Source: Candidatus Liptonbacteria bacterium
GTDB taxonomy: Bacteria > Patescibacteriota > Minisyncoccia > UBA6257 > 2-01-FULL-56-20
NCBI GenBank assembly: GCA_016212635.1
Contig: JACRFR010000003.1
Coordinates: 1 to 29,144, forward strand
DNA length: 29,144 nt
Direction of reading: 5' to 3'
Below are positions 15,327 through 22,625 of the stretch, piece by piece. The notes under the pieces are model-generated. The model did not search any database, was not told where the DNA came from, and saw only the letters and a list, made by a program, of their open reading frames with translations. Position numbers and translations under genes: made by a program. The first letter of the stretch is position 1, and each line of letters opens with the position of its first letter.

Positions 15327-15677
15327 ATGACCACCATGGATTACATCATTGACGCTAAAGGCAAAAAGCTTGGTCGGCTGGCGACAGAAATCGCTCATAT
15401 TTTACAAGGCAAGCAGAGCGCCGGTTATCGTCCCAACGCCGTTGCCAAGGTTCGTGTTTTGGTTAAGAATTGCCAAGACTTGGGGCTAGACAGCGCGCGG
15501 TCCGATAAGAAAATATATTATCGGCATACCGGTTATATGGGACACTTAAAGGAGGCCACCCTAGCCGAGCGATTCGCGCGCGCGCCGGAACAGGTGGTTC
15601 GGGATACGGTGCGTCACATGTTGCCCAAGAACTTCTTGAACCAAAAAAGGTTGAATAATCTTAAATTCGTGAAGTAG
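15327..15677 (+). CDS. rplM: 50S ribosomal protein L13 (short form)
   Basis: L13 is an early assembly protein of the large subunit. The 116-residue product has DYIIDAKGKKLGRLATEIAHIL, KKIYYRHTGYMGHLKE and the signature VRDTVRHMLPKNFLNQKRLNNLKFV. It is about 25 residues shorter than the E. coli protein, lacking the usual C-terminal extension and part of the middle (the stretch around KVVVVNA is replaced by AKVRVLVKN). A second in-frame ATG lies at 15336. It pairs with rpsI as usual. Confidence 0.93.
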   Translation: MTTMDYIIDAKGKKLGRLATEIAHILQGKQSAGYRPNAVAKVRVLVKNCQDLGLDSARSDKKIYYRHTGYMGHLKEATLAERFARAPEQVVRDTVRHMLPKNFLNQKRLNNLKFVK

Positions 15678-15787
15678 AAGCGAATTCACGCGAAGGACTA
15701 CGAACTATAAAATAGACACGCGTCCGCCGAAGGCGGATCCGCTAAGTTAGCGAGTATTCGCGTCTAGATTCGTGTTGATTCGCTTCT
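15676..15787. repeat. Spacer with 19-bp inverted arms (rplM-rpsI)
   Basis: AGAAGCGAATTCACGCGAA (15676-15694) and TTCGTGTTGATTCGCTTCT (15769-15787) pair at 16 of 19 positions. The outer words repeat with a period near 9. Two small perfect hairpins sit inside: TCCGCCGAAGGCGGA (15723-15737) and CGCTAAGTTAGCG (15740-15752). Confidence 0.78.
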
Positions 15788-15795
15788 ATATAAAT

Positions 15796-16233
15796 ATGCC
15801 TACCCCTAAAACCAAAAAAGATTCAACGACCGCGTCCGCAACCGGCGGCAGGTACCATTCCGCGGTCGGACGCCGGAAGACCGCCGTGGCCAGGGTTCGC
15901 CTAATAGCCGGGTCCGGCGTGGTGCAAGTTAACGGGCGTACGCTGGATGGTTATTTTGCGTTGCCTCATCTGCGTCGGGTGGCGCTGGCGCCGCTCAAAG
16001 AAATGCAAATGGAAAAACAGTACGACCTGTCGGTTCGAGTGCTGGGCGGCGGCTTCTCTGCCCAAGCGGAAGCGATTCGCTTGGGACTGGCCCGGGTATT
16101 GATCTTGATCACTCCCGAGGCCAAGAAACGCTTACGGGTATCTGGGTTTTTGACTCGCGATCCCCGCGTAGTGGAGCGCAAGAAATATGGGTTGAAGAAG
16201 GCGCGCCGAGCACCTCAATGGTCTAAGCGGTAA
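15796..16233 (+). CDS. rpsI: 30S ribosomal protein S9
   Basis: S9 sits in the small-subunit head and its C-terminal tail reaches the P-site tRNA. The ATG at 15796 is preferred over an in-frame GTG at 15772, which lies inside the repeat arm. The 145-residue product has a Thr/Ser/Lys-rich leader, YHSAVGRRKTAVARVRL, GGGFSAQAEAIRLGLARVL and the canonical end LTRDPRVVERKKYGLKKARRAPQWSKR (given as RDPRVV then the 20-residue tail). The C-terminal Lys-Arg is intact. The last 20 codons plus stop recur in recoded form at 16339-16401. Confidence 0.95.
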   Translation: MPTPKTKKDSTTASATGGRYHSAVGRRKTAVARVRLIAGSGVVQVNGRTLDGYFALPHLRRVALAPLKEMQMEKQYDLSVRVLGGGFSAQAEAIRLGLARVLILITPEAKKRLRVSGFLTRDPRVVERKKYGLKKARRAPQWSKR

Positions 16234-16238
16234 AAAGG

Positions 16239-16343
16239 CCACGCGGAAAATTCACCCTGTGTCGGAAGATAGGAGCGAAGCGACGCAAGAAACCGAGGGT
16301 GTCTTGAGCTGGGGGTCGGGGTGAATTTAAAGACGCGGGTGGA
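16239..16343. other. Hairpin-forming segment between the two rpsI tails
   Basis: AAATTCACCC (about 16248-16257) pairs with GGGTGAATTT (about 16319-16328), and outer CCACGCG/CGCGGGTGG can extend the stem imperfectly. The segment has no ORF with a good start and no match I recognise. It could be a structured RNA, a terminator without a T-run, or the remains of an inserted element. Confidence 0.5.
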
Positions 16344-16401
16344 GCGCAAGAAATATGGACTGAAGAAGGCGCGACGTGCGCCACAGTGGAGCAAGCGATA
16401 A
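16339..16401 (+). pseudogene. Second, synonymously recoded copy of the rpsI 3' end
   Basis: The 63 bases encode exactly the last 20 residues of S9 (VERKKYGLKKARRAPQWSKR) plus TAA. Compared with the end of rpsI (16171-16233) there are 11 base changes in 9 codons, and every change is synonymous, including TCT versus AGC for serine. The first 20 bases of the two copies are identical. The copy has no upstream gene body; a 26-codon frame could start at GTG 16321, but no convincing ribosome site is seen. It is most simply the displaced original, or an element-borne replacement, of the rpsI 3' end. Confidence 0.9.
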
Positions 16402-16402
16402 A

Positions 16403-16437
16403 GTTGACTACTAACTTTTGACGATTGACTTTTGGAG
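16403..16437. repeat. Heptad array after the rpsI tail copy
   Basis: Five contiguous 7-bp units: GTTGACT, ACTAACT, TTTGACG, ATTGACT, TTTGGAG. The words match those at 13784-13832. Confidence 0.8.
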
Positions 16438-16456
16438 GAGCGCAGCCCGAATTTAT

Positions 16457-16492
16457 GAGGTCGGGCCTTGGGGATCCTTAAGGCCCGACCTC
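16457..16492. repeat. REP-like hairpin, short form (copy 2)
   Basis: This is the reverse complement of the copy at 855-890 with one base changed. It lies between convergent transcription units; a run of six T's follows at about 16500. The rest of the gap to 16604 holds irregular CATCCGTG-type words and no gene. Confidence 0.88.
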
Positions 16493-16604
16493 GAATGCGG
16501 TTTTTTCCGTGCCCATCCGTGCATCCGTGGCCATCCGTCGTGGCATCTGGGGCAATCCATTTTGTATCAGCGTTAATCCGCGTAAGTTCTGCGTCGATCC
16601 GCGC

Positions 16605-17951
16605 TCACTTAGGGAATTGCAAGTAGCGTACCTGGTTATCCGCTAGGTAATACAGGCGGTTGCTGGCCGTCTCGTAATAAGCGATTGAGCTGGTAGTTAC
16701 GGTTAAAAAGTGTTCCAGACTCGCATCCAGTAAGTCCAACCAGACGGTTCGGTCGGGGTAGGTGGCATACAAGTGTTGCTGGTCCTGGTACCAGGTCAAC
16801 CGGGTTATTTTTTGAATGTCCGGCAAGTTAAAACGGAAATAATCGTAGGGCGGATCGTCGCCGGTGAAAACTTCCAAACTATTGTGTTCCAAGACCGCGA
16901 CCGATCGCCCATCTGGCGAGAAAAATATGTCGCGTCCGTCGCTGGCCACTTGGCGGTGAATATTCTGGCGAATATCCCACCAGAAGAAGTCGCCATCGGT
17001 CTGCAGGATGCCCAGACGATTGCCGTTCGCCCAAGTGAGTTTGGCTGTTTGGCCGGCAAGCTGCAGTTTTTGGTCGCGGCTGGTACTGGTGTCAATATCG
17101 TAAATGGTTACAACCGAGCGATTCGCGCGTTTATCGTAAGTTGCCCAAGCGACGCGTGCCGCCGGGGCCGCCGCCGCCGCGACAATTTCGGTGGTGGTAG
17201 TAGCGCGTCGGAGCGTGGCCGGTGCGAGGTTAAAAATAGGACTGGTACTGCCCGGGATGATCATCATTATCCGTTCCCGGTCCCAGCCCAGCACGGCCGT
17301 GCGCGAATTAGTCAAACGAAATTGGAAATTATCCGGTGGCACGCGATTGCGGCGGAGTAGCGCAGTCAGGTCGGTACTGGTGCCGGCGACCAGGTCTTGC
17401 AGCACCACCTGGGCCGGTCGGCTGGATCTTATCAGTAACTGATCGCCCTCTGGGTTAATATCTGTTATTTGATCTCCGGGAACTAGCTGATTGCCCAAGC
17501 GGGCCGAACCGGATCGGTCACGAGTAGCAATGCGACTCTGGGCCAGCAACAGGCTGGTGGTCGGACCATTATCGATCCGGTCTGTACCGTCTATGGTCGG
17601 CACTAAAACGGCTGACTTTGCCTCGGCCACCAGCATCGGCTGAACTGACACAGTTTGTAGCCAGGTCTGGTAGCCCGGGCGGGTCAAGCGCAGCTGGTAA
17701 GTTTTCGGGTAAAGATTGTTGATCAAGGTGCCGCGGTCGAACAACCAGGAGTCGTTCGGAATAGGTCGGCCGTCCAGTTCTATGGAGGCGCTACTCGGGT
17801 AACTCCGGACATAGATCGCTCCGACCTTGGTCAAGACCAAGGTTTTAAAGTTGATCCGCCAGCCCTGGGAATAAAACAAAGTTCCCAGGCCAAGGATCAG
17901 AAAGACCAGGAATAAAATGATGGAAATCAAGCGTTTGCCTAAGAGGATCAC
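16605..17951 (-). CDS. PEGA-domain membrane protein with a beta-propeller-like outer domain
   Basis: I chose the GTG at 17951 (MILLGKRLISIILFLVFLIL), which follows a GGAAAGAG-like site and begins directly at the membrane helix; another GTG at 18071 adds 40 residues of uncharacteristic sequence. The 448-residue product has a membrane helix at about 8-28, YSQGWRINF, a PEGA-type domain (about 43-105: GAIYVRSYPSSASIELDGRP, GTLINNLYPKTYQLRLTRPG) and a long beta-rich region with repeats such as FFSPDGRSVAVLE, suggestive of a propeller. CPR genomes often encode such proteins; the function is unknown, perhaps a surface or wall-binding role. It converges on the ribosomal operon. Confidence 0.82.
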   Translation of the reverse strand: MILLGKRLISIILFLVFLILGLGTLFYSQGWRINFKTLVLTKVGAIYVRSYPSSASIELDGRPIPNDSWLFDRGTLINNLYPKTYQLRLTRPGYQTWLQTVSVQPMLVAEAKSAVLVPTIDGTDRIDNGPTTSLLLAQSRIATRDRSGSARLGNQLVPGDQITDINPEGDQLLIRSSRPAQVVLQDLVAGTSTDLTALLRRNRVPPDNFQFRLTNSRTAVLGWDRERIMMIIPGSTSPIFNLAPATLRRATTTTEIVAAAAAPAARVAWATYDKRANRSVVTIYDIDTSTSRDQKLQLAGQTAKLTWANGNRLGILQTDGDFFWWDIRQNIHRQVASDGRDIFFSPDGRSVAVLEHNSLEVFTGDDPPYDYFRFNLPDIQKITRLTWYQDQQHLYATYPDRTVWLDLLDASLEHFLTVTTSSIAYYETASNRLYYLADNQVRYLQFPK

Positions 17952-18113
17952 GGCTTGGATTCTACTCTTTCCGGCTGCTATAATAAAGCTGGTCCCGCCT
18001 AGTTTCCGGATCAAGCAATTATTTTTGGGAGGGCGAATTATCCTGCCCCTTGGGGTTGCGATTGAGCCCACCCACCTGGCGCACGCCGGGAATTGCTAAG
18101 CGGGACCCTCGAG

Positions 18114-18147
18114 AAGCCCTCTCCGACTTAAGTCGGAGAGGGCTTTT
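18114..18147. terminator. Strong bidirectional terminator-like hairpin
   Basis: AAGCCCTCTCCGACTT (18114-18129) pairs perfectly with AAGTCGGAGAGGGCTT, ending in TTTT on the plus strand. It lies in the region between the divergent PEGA and livK genes, where no transcript end is expected. Confidence 0.75.
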
Positions 18148-18156
18148 GGAATTAGT

Positions 18157-18194
18157 GAGGTCGGGCCTTGGGGGGATTCTTAAGGCCCGACCTC
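18157..18194. repeat. REP-like hairpin, short form (copy 3)
   Basis: 38 bp with the same arms as copies 1 and 2 and two extra G's in the centre; same orientation as copy 2. Confidence 0.85.
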
Positions 18195-18201
18195 GGTAAA
18201 T

Positions 18202-18233
18202 AAAGCCCTCCGGCCCGAAGCCGGAGGGCTTTT
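18202..18233. terminator. Second strong terminator-like hairpin
   Basis: AAAGCCCTCCGGC pairs with GCCGGAGGGCTTT and ends in TTTT. The outer arms match the terminator at 18114-18147, but the inner stem differs. Confidence 0.75.
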
Positions 18234-18239
18234 GGATCT

Positions 18240-18302
18240 GTCGTATAAGTCCTATACGACTTATAAGTCCTATATGACCTATAAGACCTATCAGTCCTAT
18301 GA
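18240..18302. repeat. Seven-unit nonamer array before livK
   Basis: Seven contiguous 9-bp units (GTCGTATAA, GTCCTATAC, GACTTATAA, GTCCTATAT, GACCTATAA, GACCTATCA, GTCCTATGA). The remaining 18303-18404 is AT-rich and holds GTGATA (about 18351) and TATCAC (about 18399) flanking the livK start, a possible hairpin or operator; no firm promoter is called. Confidence 0.92.
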
Positions 18303-18404
18303 TTCTGTGTGTCTTTCTTTCCACAGTCAGTATTGCGCGATTATCCGGGGGGTGATAAATTAATTAGTATCAAATAAAAAAGTCGTTTTATCCTTTGTAT
18401 CACA

Positions 18405-19562
18405 ATGACCAAAATAATCGTCGGCATAGTGATCGTGTTGGCGCTGGTCGGAGTAGTTTTCTGGGTATCCGGCAAGCCCGCAGTCGCTCCGGCGCCGGGC
18501 GGCCCGGCAGGCAGTCAGTCCGTCGCGACCGGGCCGATCAAGATCGGGGTGATTCAGCCTCTAAGTGGCGACATTGCCGCCATCGGGGAAGCGGTTCGTT
18601 ATGCGATAGAAATTGCACGGGACGAAGTAAACGCCACCGGAGGCATCAACGGTCACCCCATTGAGTTAGTCGAGGAGGATTCCAAGTGCGATCCTAAAAC
18701 AGCCGCCAGTGCGGCCAGCAAGCTGGTTAATATAAACAAAGTAATAGCGATTGTTGGCGCGGGGTGTTCTTCGGAAACTTTGGCCGCCGCGCCGATAGTC
18801 GAGGCGGCGCGTATACCCATGATTTCTCCGGTTTCAACCAATCCCAAGGTTACTCAAGCGGGGGACTATGTTTTTCGCTTTGCGCCGTCAGATGCTTTCC
18901 AAGGCAAGTTCGCCGCCGAATACGCGGTTCAAAAAATGGGCAAAAAAAATATCGCCATCCTCTCTTGTTTGAGCGATTGGTGTGTTGGTATTAAAGATGT
19001 TTTTAGGGCACGCGCGACCGAACTGGGTGCTACTATCGTAGCGGACGAGCAGAATAAACAAGACGATCGAGATCTACGAACACAAATAACCAAAATCAAA
19101 GTATCCAAACCGGACTTAGTATACGTGCCCCAATACACCGAAGCCTTGATTGTATTTTTGAAACAGGCCAAGGAATTGGGATTAAATGTTACATTTCTGA
19201 CCGGCGATGTCGGGACGGATCCCAAAATTCCGGCTGAAGCAGGAACGACTGCGGAAGGTACCTACTACACTGAACCTAAAACCTTTGATATGCCAGCAAG
19301 CTTTGTGGCCGAGATGAAAAAACGCATGGGTGGCCAAGATATCTCCACCTATGCCCCTCGCGGCTATGATGCTCTCAAGGCCCTCGCTGGTATTATGCAA
19401 AAAGTGGGTGCTGACCCAACGGCCATCAAGGACGCCCTATATCAGATCAAGGACTATCATGGTATTGCCGACAATTACACCATAGATCAGAACGGGGACA
19501 TGGCGACCGCGCTGTATACGGTGCGCAAATATCAGGGAGGCAAGGGGGTGGTGGTCGAATAG
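18405..19562 (+). CDS. livK: Branched-chain amino acid ABC transporter, substrate-binding protein
   Basis: This is a periplasmic-binding-protein-like (type I, Leu/Ile/Val-type) receptor that captures an amino acid or similar ligand outside the membrane and hands it to the permeases. The 385-residue protein begins with a membrane helix (3-22) and no lipobox Cys, so it is probably N-terminally anchored, followed by a Pro/Gly/Ala linker. The mature fold starts KIGVIQPLSGDIAAIGEAVR, with IAIVGAGCSSETLAAAPI, IPMISPVSTNPKVT and FRFAPSDAFQG typical of the family. It heads the livK-H-M-G-F cluster. The true ligand cannot be told from sequence. Confidence 0.92.
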   Translation: MTKIIVGIVIVLALVGVVFWVSGKPAVAPAPGGPAGSQSVATGPIKIGVIQPLSGDIAAIGEAVRYAIEIARDEVNATGGINGHPIELVEEDSKCDPKTAASAASKLVNINKVIAIVGAGCSSETLAAAPIVEAARIPMISPVSTNPKVTQAGDYVFRFAPSDAFQGKFAAEYAVQKMGKKNIAILSCLSDWCVGIKDVFRARATELGATIVADEQNKQDDRDLRTQITKIKVSKPDLVYVPQYTEALIVFLKQAKELGLNVTFLTGDVGTDPKIPAEAGTTAEGTYYTEPKTFDMPASFVAEMKKRMGGQDISTYAPRGYDALKALAGIMQKVGADPTAIKDALYQIKDYHGIADNYTIDQNGDMATALYTVRKYQGGKGVVVE

Positions 19563-19611
19563 CCCTTGGGCTCCAGGTATTTTTAGAGGAGTCTGGCCTC
19601 GCCTCTTGGGC

Positions 19612-20487
19612 ATGGAAATCTTCACCCAGCTAGCCCTGAATAGCCTGATTGCCGGCGCGACCTATTCTTTAGTTGCGCTCGGTTTCAATCTAGTTTTCGG
19701 CACGACCCGTTTTCTGAATATGGGCCACGGGGCAGTGGCCTCGGTTGGGGGATATATGGTCTTAGCTCTGGCCCGGAACGGACATCTGCCGTTTACGGTA
19801 AGCGTCTTCTTGGCGGTACTCGCAGCGGGGCTTCTTGGCTGGCTGATTGATCGACTGGTTTACGCGCCGCTCCGAACTCGCCGGGCGTCTAGTTCGGTAT
19901 TGGTCATCACTTCCCTCGGGGTCTTGATTGTACTCCAATCACTTCTGGCCATTATCTTCACCTCCCAATTCTGGACGCTGGCTGCTCCGAGCGTTTGGTT
20001 CGCCACGGTATTTTCCATCGGTTCGGGCAACATCACCGGTCTCCAGCTTACGCTCATTCTGGCCAGCGTACTGATATTTTCCGGCGGCTGGTTGGTTCTG
20101 CGCTTTTCTGACTTCGGCAAACAAGTCCGGGCAGTCGGAGACGACGAAGAGGTGGCGCGCATCATCGGCGTGCCCAGCGAGCGAGTTATCGGCGGCACGG
20201 TTTTTTGGGGGTCGGCGGTGGCGGGCTTGGCCGGCGTCCTGGTCGGTCTGGACACCGGTGTCTACCCGACCATGGGGCTTCTGCTCTTACTCTCGGCCGC
20301 GACCGCTTCGATCATCGGCGGCTTAGGCAGCGTGACCGGGGCGCTCCTGGGCGCCTATCTTTTGGGGTTCGTGGAGAATTTCGGTATCTGGTTCATCCCT
20401 AGCGGTTGGAAGACGGCCATCTCATTTGGCGTCTTGGTGATATTCCTACTCTTCCGCCCGCACGGGATATTGAATAAAGAAAAATAA
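19612..20487 (+). CDS. livH: Branched-chain amino acid ABC transporter, permease LivH
   Basis: This inner-membrane permease half has 291 residues and about eight hydrophobic helices. The start ATG at 19612 (MEIFTQLALNSLIAGATYSL) is chosen over an in-frame TTG at 19606. LivH hallmarks are ALGFNLVFGTTRFLNMGHGA, the cytoplasmic loop GKQVRAVGDDEEVARIIGVP (coupling to the ATPase) and IIGGLGSVTGALLGAYLLG. It follows livK by 49 bases and is separated from livM by a heptad spacer. Confidence 0.93.
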   Translation: MEIFTQLALNSLIAGATYSLVALGFNLVFGTTRFLNMGHGAVASVGGYMVLALARNGHLPFTVSVFLAVLAAGLLGWLIDRLVYAPLRTRRASSSVLVITSLGVLIVLQSLLAIIFTSQFWTLAAPSVWFATVFSIGSGNITGLQLTLILASVLIFSGGWLVLRFSDFGKQVRAVGDDEEVARIIGVPSERVIGGTVFWGSAVAGLAGVLVGLDTGVYPTMGLLLLLSAATASIIGGLGSVTGALLGAYLLGFVENFGIWFIPSGWKTAISFGVLVIFLLFRPHGILNKEK

Positions 20488-20562
20488 GAATTACGAATAA
20501 CGAAGTAAGAATGACGAAAATTATGCATTTAAACTTAATTCATAATTCGTAATTCATTATTC
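20487..20562. repeat. Heptad-repeat spacer with inverted arms (livH-livM)
   Basis: Left array: AGAATTA, CGAATAA, CGAAGTA, AGAATGA, CGAAAAT (20487-20521), starting on the last base of the livH stop. Right array: TTAATTC, ATAATTC, GTAATTC, ATTATTC (20535-20562). The arms are complementary around a loop of about 13 bases. This is the empty counterpart of the livM-livG spacer. Confidence 0.92.
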
Positions 20563-20572
20563 GCCATCCCCC

Positions 20573-21439
20573 ATGCCCTATCTCGTCCACATCCTGATCC
20601 TGTTCTGTATCTATGCGATCATCGGCATCAGCCTGAACTTGGTGGTGGGCTACACCGGGTTGATCTCCATCGCTCACGCGGTATTTTCCACTATTGGCGG
20701 CTATGCGGTGGCGATACTGATGACCTTCTATGGCTGGAACTTCTTTCTGGCGATGCTAGTGGGTGTTTTGGTGTCCGCCTGTGTGGCCTGGCCGATCGCC
20801 TGGCTGCTCTCTCGGTTGACCTGGGATTACTACGTCCTAGGCACAGTTGGATTCAACTACGTCATCTACGTCGTCTTCCTGAACTGGGAGTCCCTGACTC
20901 GCGGCCCCTTAGGCATCCCCGGTATTCCGCGACCGACCTTGGGACCGCTTAACTTCACCTCTAATTATTACTTCCTGATACTGGCGCTACTCTTCGCCAC
21001 CGCCGCGTACCTGTTTGCGCGCTACCTGGTCCGGACTTCCTTCGGCCGGGTCTTAAAGGCCATTCGCGAAGACGAGCAGGCGCTGCGCGTCTTCGGCTAC
21101 GAAACGACGCGCTATAAGGTAGCCATTTTTGTCATCGCCGCCATGCTGGCAGCCATGGCCGGGGCGCTGGCCGCGTCTTTTCTTCGTTTTCTGGATCCCA
21201 CCGCCGCGGCGCTCATGGACTCTATCTTCGCCGTCTCCATCGTGATCCTGGGCGGCGTAGCTAATCTGGAGGGCTCTATCCTCGGTGCATTGGTATTGGT
21301 TGCTTTTCCAGAACTCATGCGTTTTGTCGGCTTCAGCGAGGATATCGCCGGTCAAATGCGCCAGCTGTTTTACGGTCTCCTGCTGATAATTATGATGCGC
21401 TGGCGGCCGCAAGGATTGATGGGAGAATATAAGTTATAG
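20573..21439 (+). CDS. livM: Branched-chain amino acid ABC transporter, permease LivM
   Basis: The second permease half, 288 residues, about eight to nine helices. It starts at ATG 20573 and shows ISLNLVVGYTGLISIAHAVF, LGIPGIPRP, the coupling loop FGRVLKAIREDEQALRVFGY and VILGGVANLEGSILGALVLV near the C terminus. The order livH-livM is conserved. Length is normal for a LivM without the extra N-terminal region of enteric proteins. Confidence 0.93.
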   Translation: MPYLVHILILFCIYAIIGISLNLVVGYTGLISIAHAVFSTIGGYAVAILMTFYGWNFFLAMLVGVLVSACVAWPIAWLLSRLTWDYYVLGTVGFNYVIYVVFLNWESLTRGPLGIPGIPRPTLGPLNFTSNYYFLILALLFATAAYLFARYLVRTSFGRVLKAIREDEQALRVFGYETTRYKVAIFVIAAMLAAMAGALAASFLRFLDPTAAALMDSIFAVSIVILGGVANLEGSILGALVLVAFPELMRFVGFSEDIAGQMRQLFYGLLLIIMMRWRPQGLMGEYKL

Positions 21440-21443
21440 TATC

Positions 21444-21891
21444 ACGAATTACGGAGTAAGAATTACGAATAACGGAACACGAAATATGGAAAACGAAAAG
21501 CAAACAATTAAGACTTTTACCGATTTGCGAGTTTGGCAAGAAGCTCATTTTTTGGTTTTGCTTACCTATAAAATAACCAAAAAGTTTCCCAAGGAAGAAC
21601 TATTTTCTTTGGTCAACCAAATGTGCCGTGCGGCGGTTTCCATAACATCTAATATCGCGGAAGGATTTAGTCGTCAATATTTCTCTGAGAAAGTTCAATT
21701 CTATTGTATTGCTCAAGGTTCGAATACCGAGTTGCAAAATCAATATCTTGTAGCTAGGGATGTCGGATATATCTCGTTCGAGGAATGTAAAGAAGCATTA
21801 GAAAGATCCATCAATGTTCAGAAAATGCTGAACGGTCTAATCAAGAAATCCCGAGCCATTCATAATTCTTAATTCATAATTCTTTATTCGC
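21444..21891. mobile_element. Heptad-arm cassette carrying a four-helix-bundle gene (IVS-like)
   Basis: Six contiguous 7-bp units (ACGAATT, ACGGAGT, AAGAATT, ACGAATA, ACGGAAC, ACGAAAT; 21444-21485) abut the ATG of the gene at 21486. Five units (CATTCAT, AATTCTT, AATTCAT, AATTCTT, TATTCGC; 21857-21891) run across its stop codon and end 2 bases before livG. The arms are inverted and imperfectly complementary. The same arrangement of complementary arms around this gene family is known for intervening sequences inside 23S rRNA; here it sits inside a protein operon. Mobility is inferred. Confidence 0.7.
21486..21872 (+). CDS. Four-helix bundle protein (23S rRNA intervening-sequence protein family)
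   Basis: This small cytoplasmic protein (128 residues) belongs to the S23/IVP four-helix-bundle family: FTDLRVWQEAHFLVLLTYKI, FPKEELFSLVNQMCRAAVSI, SNIAEGFSRQYFSEKVQFYC and AQGSNTELQNQYLVARDVGY are its typical segments. Its molecular role is unknown; members lie in intervening sequences of 23S rRNA, and the related Avd protein assists diversity-generating retroelements. Here it splits livM from livG and has lower GC than its neighbours. Its last four codons (IHNS) and stop fall inside the right heptad array. No reverse transcriptase or template/variable repeats are seen nearby, so an Avd role is unlikely. Confidence 0.9.
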   Translation: MENEKQTIKTFTDLRVWQEAHFLVLLTYKITKKFPKEELFSLVNQMCRAAVSITSNIAEGFSRQYFSEKVQFYCIAQGSNTELQNQYLVARDVGYISFEECKEALERSINVQKMLNGLIKKSRAIHNS

Positions 21892-21893
21892 CT

Positions 21894-22625
21894 ATGGCAA
21901 TTCTCCAGACCCATAACCTATCCAAGCACTTCGGCGGCGTGCACGCGCTGGATAGACTTTCAATTCAACTGAAACCCGGCCAAATTACCGGCATTATCGG
22001 GCCCAATGGTTCCGGCAAGAGCACTTTAGTAAATGTGTTGACCGGCATCTACCCCTCGGACTCGGGCGCGGTAATCTTGGGCGGAGAGCAGTTGAAAACG
22101 ATCCGTTCGCCGGAGGTGAGGGACTATGGCCTCACCCGGACCTTTCAAGAAGTGCGTCTGTTCGAACAGATACCGGCACTCGATAATATTTTAGTAGCAC
22201 TCACCGAGCGGGGCGTCTTCCGGGCGCTTTTCGAGCGGCACAAAATACTCCACCAAACCCGGGCGCGTGAGATCTTGGAGCGGGTCGGTCTCTGGGAAAA
22301 GCGCCGCGCCTTGGCCCGGGAGCTCTCCTACGGCCAGCGCAAGCTCTTGGAAATAGGCCGCGCCCTGGCCATGGATCCCAAGATCATTCTTTTCGACGAG
22401 CCCTACGCCGGTCTTTTCCCGGAAATGATGAAACAGGTAAACGGCATTCTCCGGGAACTCCGAACCCAAGGGCTTGCGATCGCGCTGATCGAGCATAATA
22501 TGGACCTCATCCGCGAATTAGCCGATCATGTGATTGTCTTGGACGGCGGTGAGCTTTTAGCCGAAGGCCCGCCGGCCGAAGTGCTCGCGCGCCGGGAAGT
22601 TATCGAAGCATATCTGGGAGAATAG
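21894..22625 (+). CDS. livG: Branched-chain amino acid ABC transporter, ATPase LivG
   Basis: This cytoplasmic ATPase powers the permeases. Of 243 residues: Walker A GPNGSGKST (36-44), the Q-loop in TRTFQEVRLF, ABC signature LSYGQ (144-148), Walker B IILFDEP (164-170) and the switch His201 (IEHNM). The insert after the Q-loop and the end VLARREVIEAYLGE are LivG-like. It starts 2 bases after the right heptad array of the inserted cassette. Confidence 0.94.
   Translation: MAILQTHNLSKHFGGVHALDRLSIQLKPGQITGIIGPNGSGKSTLVNVLTGIYPSDSGAVILGGEQLKTIRSPEVRDYGLTRTFQEVRLFEQIPALDNILVALTERGVFRALFERHKILHQTRAREILERVGLWEKRRALARELSYGQRKLLEIGRALAMDPKIILFDEPYAGLFPEMMKQVNGILRELRTQGLAIALIEHNMDLIRELADHVIVLDGGELLAEGPPAEVLARREVIEAYLGE

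Noticed and set aside
18019..18324. Minus-strand open frame with an Ile-Gly-Leu repeat
   Set aside because: The repeat protein is the translation of the 9-bp array and the terminator hairpins; no start signal or domain.
21486..21872. Avd accessory protein of a diversity-generating retroelement
   Set aside because: No reverse transcriptase, template repeat or variable repeat could be found in the window.
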